Shown: positions 59,279-64,000 of the stretch, piece by piece
Layout: the number at the start of each line of letters is the position of its first letter
Position numbering within the stretch: the stretch's first letter is position 1
From: Ostrinia nubilalis
Lineage: Eukaryota; Arthropoda; Insecta; Lepidoptera; Crambidae
Reading direction: 5' to 3'
DNA length: 64,000 bases
NCBI RefSeq assembly: GCF_963855985.1
Contig: NC_087117.1
Coordinates: 4,909,001 to 4,973,000 of the forward strand
The notes under the pieces: model-generated
Databases searched by the model: none
The model's input: only the letters and a program-made list of their open reading frames with translations
What the model was told of the DNA's origin: nothing
Program-made: the position numbers and the translations under genes

Positions 59279-62200
59279 GTAAGTCTATTATTTAATCTTT
59301 ATTATCCCTCCAACAGTCCCTGATGCAATCGTGCAGTAATAAGGAAGTTGAAACAATCGTTAAACTTCATTTAATTGCCGAGTTTAACTATAAAATGACA
59401 TAAGAAAGCAGTGCTGTAAGATAATATTCAATAATATGCAAATATCGGTTGAAGGTCGCAGATGATAGGCGAAAATCTGTGTACTGTCATAAATACACTC
59501 GTTTAAGCGTCGTGGCGAGGATTAGACAAAGGTATTGTGCCTTATTTTTAGTCAATTGAATGTAGAAAACATGTTTCTATAAACACAAATTAATTTAATT
59601 CTTTTTCCCATGCAATATCACACTAATTTATTGCAAATTTATATCCTACTACTTCAGCTACAAAATACTCCTACAGTTAATTGATTTCATATTTAGGTAA
59701 TTAAATAATTTAGACTTAACTCCATAATACTGATTGCTATAGTAACAGTTTGTTCTATAATCTTACTTAGATTATTTCACAATCTTTAATTCTTATAAAA
59801 ACAGATCCTAGATGCCATTCACATATTGCTAGAGAATATAGAAAATGTACCAAATGTAAAAATATACTTAAAAGGTAACAATTTCTGTGTGATCTGTATC
59901 TGGTGTGTGATGTCACATTCATGTCTGTTGTTATGGATGGAATGATTCATTAGAAACTATTGAGTTACAACAACAAGTACATCAAAAACAAAAACATTAG
60001 TTAGAGAAATTCTGGAAGTTACAGAATTAAAACAAGAGTGAACTTCGCACCTTGTCTAGTTCACTCCTGTTTTGAATGTACGTAAAGTCAGACGAAATTT
60101 CATTGTTTGTTTACATCATCTTTAAATATAAATGTGAAAATACTACTTACTGATTAGTCGCGAAATCTCTGAAACTATAACACCTACGTTCCTTATAGGG
60201 TGTAGACATCTGCTAAGAACGGATTTTACGAAACTCCACCCCTAAGGGGGTAAAATGGGGTCCACGCGTACCAAGTCGCTGTTTAAAAGTAGACATCAGA
60301 TACCTTTGCTAAACTAGATAGGTCATCGTCATCAACATCATCATCATCATATCAGCCATAGGACATCCACTGCTAAACATAGGCCTCCCCCAATGATTTC
60401 CATGTTGATCAATTGGTAGCCTGCGTCCAGCGCCATCCTGCTACCTTTATGATGTCGTCGGTCCACCTTGTGGGACGTAAACTTGATAGGTACGATTCAA
60501 TAACAACCAGTTTGAAAAATAAATTTTCCTTAAAAAACAAAGTTGAATAAAACCACACCTCTTATTTCCATCTAGCTATCATGGGGTGAGCAGGCCATAT
60601 CCTCTGTTTGCCTCTGGTAAATTAGGGAGCGTCACGCTCCTGTAGTGGAGACCAAATGAACAGTCAATGATAAAGGCTTCCACAGACCAAATGCGGGTCA
60701 GAAGCAGTGCGGGTCAGTTGCAGCGCGGCTGAGGCACACTGAAAGCAGCGCAGTTTCAAAGTAGTTGCAACGCGGGCGGTTGTCAAAAATTTAAATATTC
60801 GAAAACCGCTTTCAACGCGCTGCTACCGCCCTGCGTCCAGTGTGTCATGCTAATATGGCCGCCATAGTAATACAACAGCGCGGGCCCGCGTTCGCGCCGC
60901 TTCTGTCCCGCACCCGCGCCGCCTCGTTTGTCGTTCGGCAGTTGCAGTGCGGCGCGGTTGGAGCGCGGGCCCGCGTTCATATTTGGTGTGACACACTTCA
61001 AAGAGTTTCTTGTATTACAACTTGCGCGGGCCCGCATTCAAACTGCGCTGCTACTGCCCCGCGTTTGGTCTGTGGAAGCCTTAGATGTACATTTAATTTT
61101 ACAGGAGCGGAGACCTGTCCCCTCTCTCCAAATACCAGCAGATCCTCCACAACGGCCCAGAAGGTTGGGTCCGCTGGGGAGCCCGGCTGGCCTTCAAGCC
61201 AGCAGCGTTCGCTCTGACCGCTGTCTCATCGTTACTGCCTGGTCGACAGAGTTTGGATAATGATGGGCTGCCCAAAGCCAGTATCGATTCTACTCAACGA
61301 TGGGTGGTGGAGAGCGCTGTGAAGGTAGAAATTGAATTTTACTATTTTAATATGCAAATTTAACTAAGGACACTCCCTCTCTTTCTATGAATATCATTAA
61401 AAAAGATAGTTATTGGTTAATTTGCTATTTGATAAATTGTTAAAATTGACAACCAGTTACAAGCAGGGCAGTTTTTGTAATCTTACGTAAGAACTATGAA
61501 GACAGCCTTATAAGAAAAAATAAGACACGGTCGACCCCCCTCCTCCCCTAAATCGTCTTACGTAATAAATGAATGGGCCGCCCAACGGCCGTTTTCACCA
61601 TCAATCCCTATTTTTTAGGTACCCCTACCTATGGTAATAAATAGCAGGAATTTTGTTTTCATAGGGTCACTTAAAAATTAGGGATTGATGGTGAAAACAG
61701 GCATTAGTCTGGCTTTTTAGGTAACTTAAATTGTACTTTTCTTGTATAATCATCCATTCATTTATTGTGTTACAGATTTTTACTACCTGTCAATTTCTTA
61801 AAATGTAATTTGACCAATCATGTATCTTAACCATTATTGTATGCCCATGCGGCGGAACACAGCTGATCTATCATACAAATTTAATGACTTGACTTATGTA
61901 CAGTCGCGGAATGAAAAGGTTCGTCACCTTGTGTCGGTTTTCGCTTGCACTAGGTACTGTAAGAGTCAAAGCTGCCAACATAACAGTGCAAGAAACAGTG
62001 CTGCTAACATTTAAATAAATATGACGTTTGCTAACGAATAAGGTTTTGCTTGTTTATTTTTCTATCCCATCAGTGCAATGCAATGATGACATTGACCAAT
62101 TGACAATAGTTTTTTTTATTTAATAGAAATAATAATGGCAGGTTGAACCAACAAGAAGGTTTTAGTTTATCAATCATAATAATCTTCTTGACAAGATAAA

Positions 62201-63575
62201 TCGTCAAACAACTTTGATCTGAATAATTTTGAACTTTACTGACGAACAGTTAAAGATTATTTTCTCTAACTCGAGATTATTCTGTAACATAGTTTCAAAA
62301 GGTAATAATAATATGTGCTCGCGATTCGTTGAAGGAATCAATTTGAAAACTGACGAACCTTTTCATTCCGTGACTGTACCTGTGATTTCACAATAAATAA
62401 ACACAATTTGAATTCATTTGTCCTCCAATTTCCAGGAGCAAGCCACAGAGCTCCTCAACTCGTACCCTTCTCACGAGGAGCGCATCGGCACCATAGACGA
62501 GCTCATGAAGAACTGCGCCTGGCCGGGCAGCCGGGAGACGTTTGAAGTGCTGCTCGGGTATCTAGTGGCTCAAGGTGCGGCTGTGAAGAAGGATGAGATC
62601 GTTAAGATTGGTGAGTTCTAAACTATAGTCTGGTCGCCGAGCACGTAGAATTTTGTCCAATGACCCCAAGCTACCCATCCTTATCGCTCGCGCGTAATTA
62701 TATTGCTGTCGCGACTGTGCGACGGGCGCCCGCAGTGAGTGTGTAACTGTGTAGCTTGGGGTCATTGGACAAAATTCTACGTGCTCGGCGACCGGGCTTT
62801 AGTTCAAAAAAGTGAGATTCAATACAATAGCGCCCGTATTCACAAAGATTACTATGAGGTCTCATAGTGCTCGTGGACGCACAGGGTGACACACGACCAA
62901 TCACAGAGCTCTATTCAACGCGGTGCGTTCGATTTGTTGCTTCAATTAAGTTTGTGAATACGGGCGTAGGGATGTTTGCTGGGTAAACTTATCAAAAATT
63001 ACTAGACACATATTTTTCACTTTTTCAAACTTATGAAAATTTAAAGAGATAAAGAACGCCAATGTTCAAATGAAGAGGGGTGTGACGTCAAGGAGAGCTT
63101 AAAAGTGTAGAACTTTGTGATGTCACACGGAACTACAACTCGGCATATCTTCGTTTTTTTTTTGTTTGATTCACAATTTACCAGAATGTGACCTGTGGCC
63201 TAATTCACGTATTTTGACGGTCAAGATCTCGCTAACGTTCAGAAGTCGTCCCATTGAAAAACAGTTCTAAATCCGTATTCACAAGGGTCATTTTGTTAGA
63301 ACGATTATTCGATAGGATCGCAACTCAGTGTCTTGTTCTCGTTGAAGTTTTGTTACGTGAATAAGGCTACTGATGATGATGATGACAGTTTGTGTATTAT
63401 TTTTCCAGCACAACCGGACAAGAAAGCAACACCAGTTACGGAGACAGACGAAGCGCTGGTCAAACTGATGACAGCTGAAAGCCGATTGGGGGCGGAGCTA
63501 ACGCGGCTCGCGCGTGACGTCACTTCCGCCGAAAGCGACGCGCGCGCAGCGTTACAATTAGGCAATAAACTTGCT
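59013..63575 (+). CDS. CHMP7: CHMP7, ESCRT-III family protein, exons 1-4, 3' end outside window
   Basis: CHMP7 combines an ESCRT-II-like (winged-helix) N-terminus with an ESCRT-III/Snf7 C-terminus. In animals it is recruited by LEM2 to close holes in the re-forming nuclear envelope and also acts in endosomal sorting. Four plus-strand exons join in phase: 59013-59278, 61105-61324, 62436-62610 and 63409-63575, giving about 276 residues of a family usually near 450. Landmarks are PPCWSDDVRMNALFAPFR and FWSDMLRQWCKCKK (N-terminal winged helix), FQRKGRTPACIDIVVEELCR, GWVRWGARLAFKPAAFALTA (membrane-binding segment region), LLNSYPSHEERIGTIDELMK and LVKLMTAESRLGAELTRLAR (start of the ESCRT-III part). 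The start has the good insect context CCAAAATGG. Identification rests on the match to the animal CHMP7 N-terminal pattern and exon order. Confidence 0.88.
59279..60340. other. CHMP7 intron 1, no other gene
   Basis: Unique AT-rich sequence. 60170-60270 has a weak Helitron-like piece (GGGGTCCACGCGTACCAAGT). Confidence 0.5.
60345..60475 (-). mobile_element. RTE-type LINE 3' end fragment
   Basis: TCAGCCATAGGACATCCACT + GCTAAACATAGGCCTCCCCC to GATGTCGTCGGTCCACCTTG, antisense to CHMP7 intron 1. Confidence 0.82.
60673..61082. mobile_element. 410-bp GC-rich MITE ending 22 bp before CHMP7 exon 2
   Basis: The inverted ends AAGGCTTCCACAGACCAAAT / GTTTGGTCTGTGGAAGCCTT and inner GCGCGGGCCCGC blocks pair. 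The element leaves only ATGTACATTTAATTTTACAG between its end and the exon. Confidence 0.85.
61105..61324 (+). CDS. CHMP7: CHMP7 exon 2
   Basis: The acceptor is TTTTACAG|GAGCGG and the donor is GTGAAG|GTAGAA. It encodes SGDLSPLSKYQQILHNGPEG, then WVRWGARLAFKPAAFALTAV and SSLLPGRQSLDNDGLPKASI ... ESAVK. The first base completes the arginine codon of exon 1. Confidence 0.9.
61590..61703. repeat. Short palindromic element in CHMP7 intron 2
   Basis: GTTTTCACCATCAATCCCTA + TTTTTTAGG faces TTAAAAATTAGGGATTGATG + GTGAAAAC. Confidence 0.78.
61899..62378. mobile_element. 480-bp TIR element, CAGTCGCGGAATGAAAAGG ends
   Basis: TACAGTCGCGGAATGAAAAG + GTTCGTCA faces TGACGAACCTTTTCATTCCG + TGACTGTA. TA flanks suggest a Tc1/mariner-type non-autonomous element. 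It lies in CHMP7 intron 2, 57 bp before exon 3. Confidence 0.88.
62436..62610 (+). CDS. CHMP7: CHMP7 exon 3
   Basis: The acceptor is AATTTCCAG|GAGCAA and the donor is AAGATTG|GTGAGT. It encodes EQATELLNSYPSHEERIGTI, then DELMKNCAWPGSRETFEVLL and GYLVAQGAAVKKDEIVKI. Confidence 0.92.
62623..62802. repeat. Fold-back MITE, copy 13
   Basis: It begins 12 bp after the exon 3/intron 3 boundary of CHMP7. The right inner arm is shortened (GAGTGTGTAACTGTGTAGCT). Confidence 0.88.
62831..62967. mobile_element. MITE with CGCCCGTATTCACAAA ends
   Basis: It is in reverse orientation to 52925-53071, with GTGGACGCACAGGGTGACAC in the interior. Confidence 0.82.
63409..63575 (+). CDS. CHMP7: CHMP7 exon 4
   Basis: The acceptor is TTTTTCCAG|CACAAC and the donor is CTTGCT|GTGAGT. 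It encodes (A)QPDKKATPVTETDEALVKLM, then TAESRLGAELTRLARDVTSA and ESDARAALQLGNKLA, the beginning of the basic first helix of the ESCRT-III fold. The next exon lies beyond base 64000. Confidence 0.9.
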
Positions 63576-63776
63576 GTGAGTCAAATTTGCTATTTTAGAT
63601 TGTGTATGACGTCATTGGTAGCCTATGTATTACAAAATCTATGAGAGAGACGCATTTTGACAGCTCATAAAAATAATTTTAACCAAACCAGTCACAGAAC
63701 CTATACTCAACTCAATTTAAACTCGACAATTGTAAACTGTGGTTCCCAAACCCGAATCATTGCATAAAAAAGAAGA

Positions 63777-63956
63777 CTATAGTCTGGTCTGCGAGCATGT
63801 AGAATTTTGTCCAATGACCCCAAGCTACGCGCTCGCACACTCACTGCGGGCGCCCGTCGCACAGTCGCGACAGCAATATAATTACGCGCGAGCGATAAGG
63901 ATGGGTAGCTTGGGGTCATTGGACAAAATTCTACGTGCTCTCAGACCAGGCTTTAG
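63777..63956. repeat. Fold-back MITE, copy 14
   Basis: The hairpin has TATAGTCTGGTCTGCGAGCA / TCAGACCAGGCTTTAG ends and a shortened left inner arm, in CHMP7 intron 4. Confidence 0.88.
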
Positions 63957-64000
63957 TGGTGTCAATACCATTTTCGTTTTTATTTGGTCGTTCTATGACT

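Noticed and set aside
60783..61260. Overlapping 84-, 125- and 110-codon frames
   Set aside because: They lie in the GC-rich MITE or read CHMP7 exon 2 in the wrong frame.

Overview
This is a eukaryotic, very probably lepidopteran (moth or butterfly), genomic window. It is AT-rich and intron-rich. It is packed with insect transposon debris typical of Lepidoptera: RTE-type non-LTR 3' ends carrying the 'CCACTGCTGGACAAAGGCC' signature, Lep1-like Helitrons ending in a CGCGGGCGAAGC/CTAGT motif, hAT and Tc1/mariner-type MITEs, and a long fold-back MITE present 14 times. No prokaryotic features are present.

Only two cellular genes can be supported, and both run off the window. (1) A pantothenate kinase gene (PANK; 'fumble' in Drosophila) occupies the minus strand from about 34.3 kb down to 2.09 kb. 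I placed ten coding exons whose splice sites and phases join without a break; the last coding exon lies to the left of base 1. (2) CHMP7, an ESCRT-III/ESCRT-II hybrid protein of nuclear-envelope sealing, starts on the plus strand at 59,013. Four exons (about 276 codons) are present; the ESCRT-III C-terminal part lies to the right of the window. The two genes diverge, with about 25 kb of transposon-rich DNA between them. They are not functionally linked as far as the sequence shows.

The most unusual feature is inside PANK. Six of its exons (2, 4, 5, 6, 7 and 8) are each followed, in the downstream intron, by a local tandem array of truncated copies of the same exon. In every array the complete exon is first in transcription order. 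Each extra copy keeps the 3' part of the exon plus the 5' splice site and the start of the intron, and lacks the 5' part and the acceptor. The large arrays hold 6, 5 and 8 extra copies (exons 4, 6, 7) and fill most of 11.6-24.9 kb. The exon 6 array alone offers about two dozen GTAAGT/GTGAGT-like donors over 3.7 kb, and the exon 4 array is embedded in a minisatellite holding 12 exact TATCGATA sites.

The second unusual structure is a 7.3-kb palindromic element (43,653-50,934). It has matching terminal inverted repeats, a candidate CATA target duplication and many copies of an ACTGCGTTTAT motif. Both arms carry the same broken RTE reverse-transcriptase pseudogene in opposite orientation. A 5'-truncated LINE with an 11-bp target duplication and a Helitron-like element were later inserted into one arm.

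Layout: 0-2 kb intergenic or 3' flank with MITEs; 2.1-11.8 kb PANK exons 10-8 with an 8.7-kb repeat-rich intron; 11.6-26 kb the exon arrays and exons 8-3; 26-34.6 kb PANK 5' introns, exon 2 and exon 1; 34.7-58.9 kb intergenic transposon territory; 59-64 kb CHMP7.
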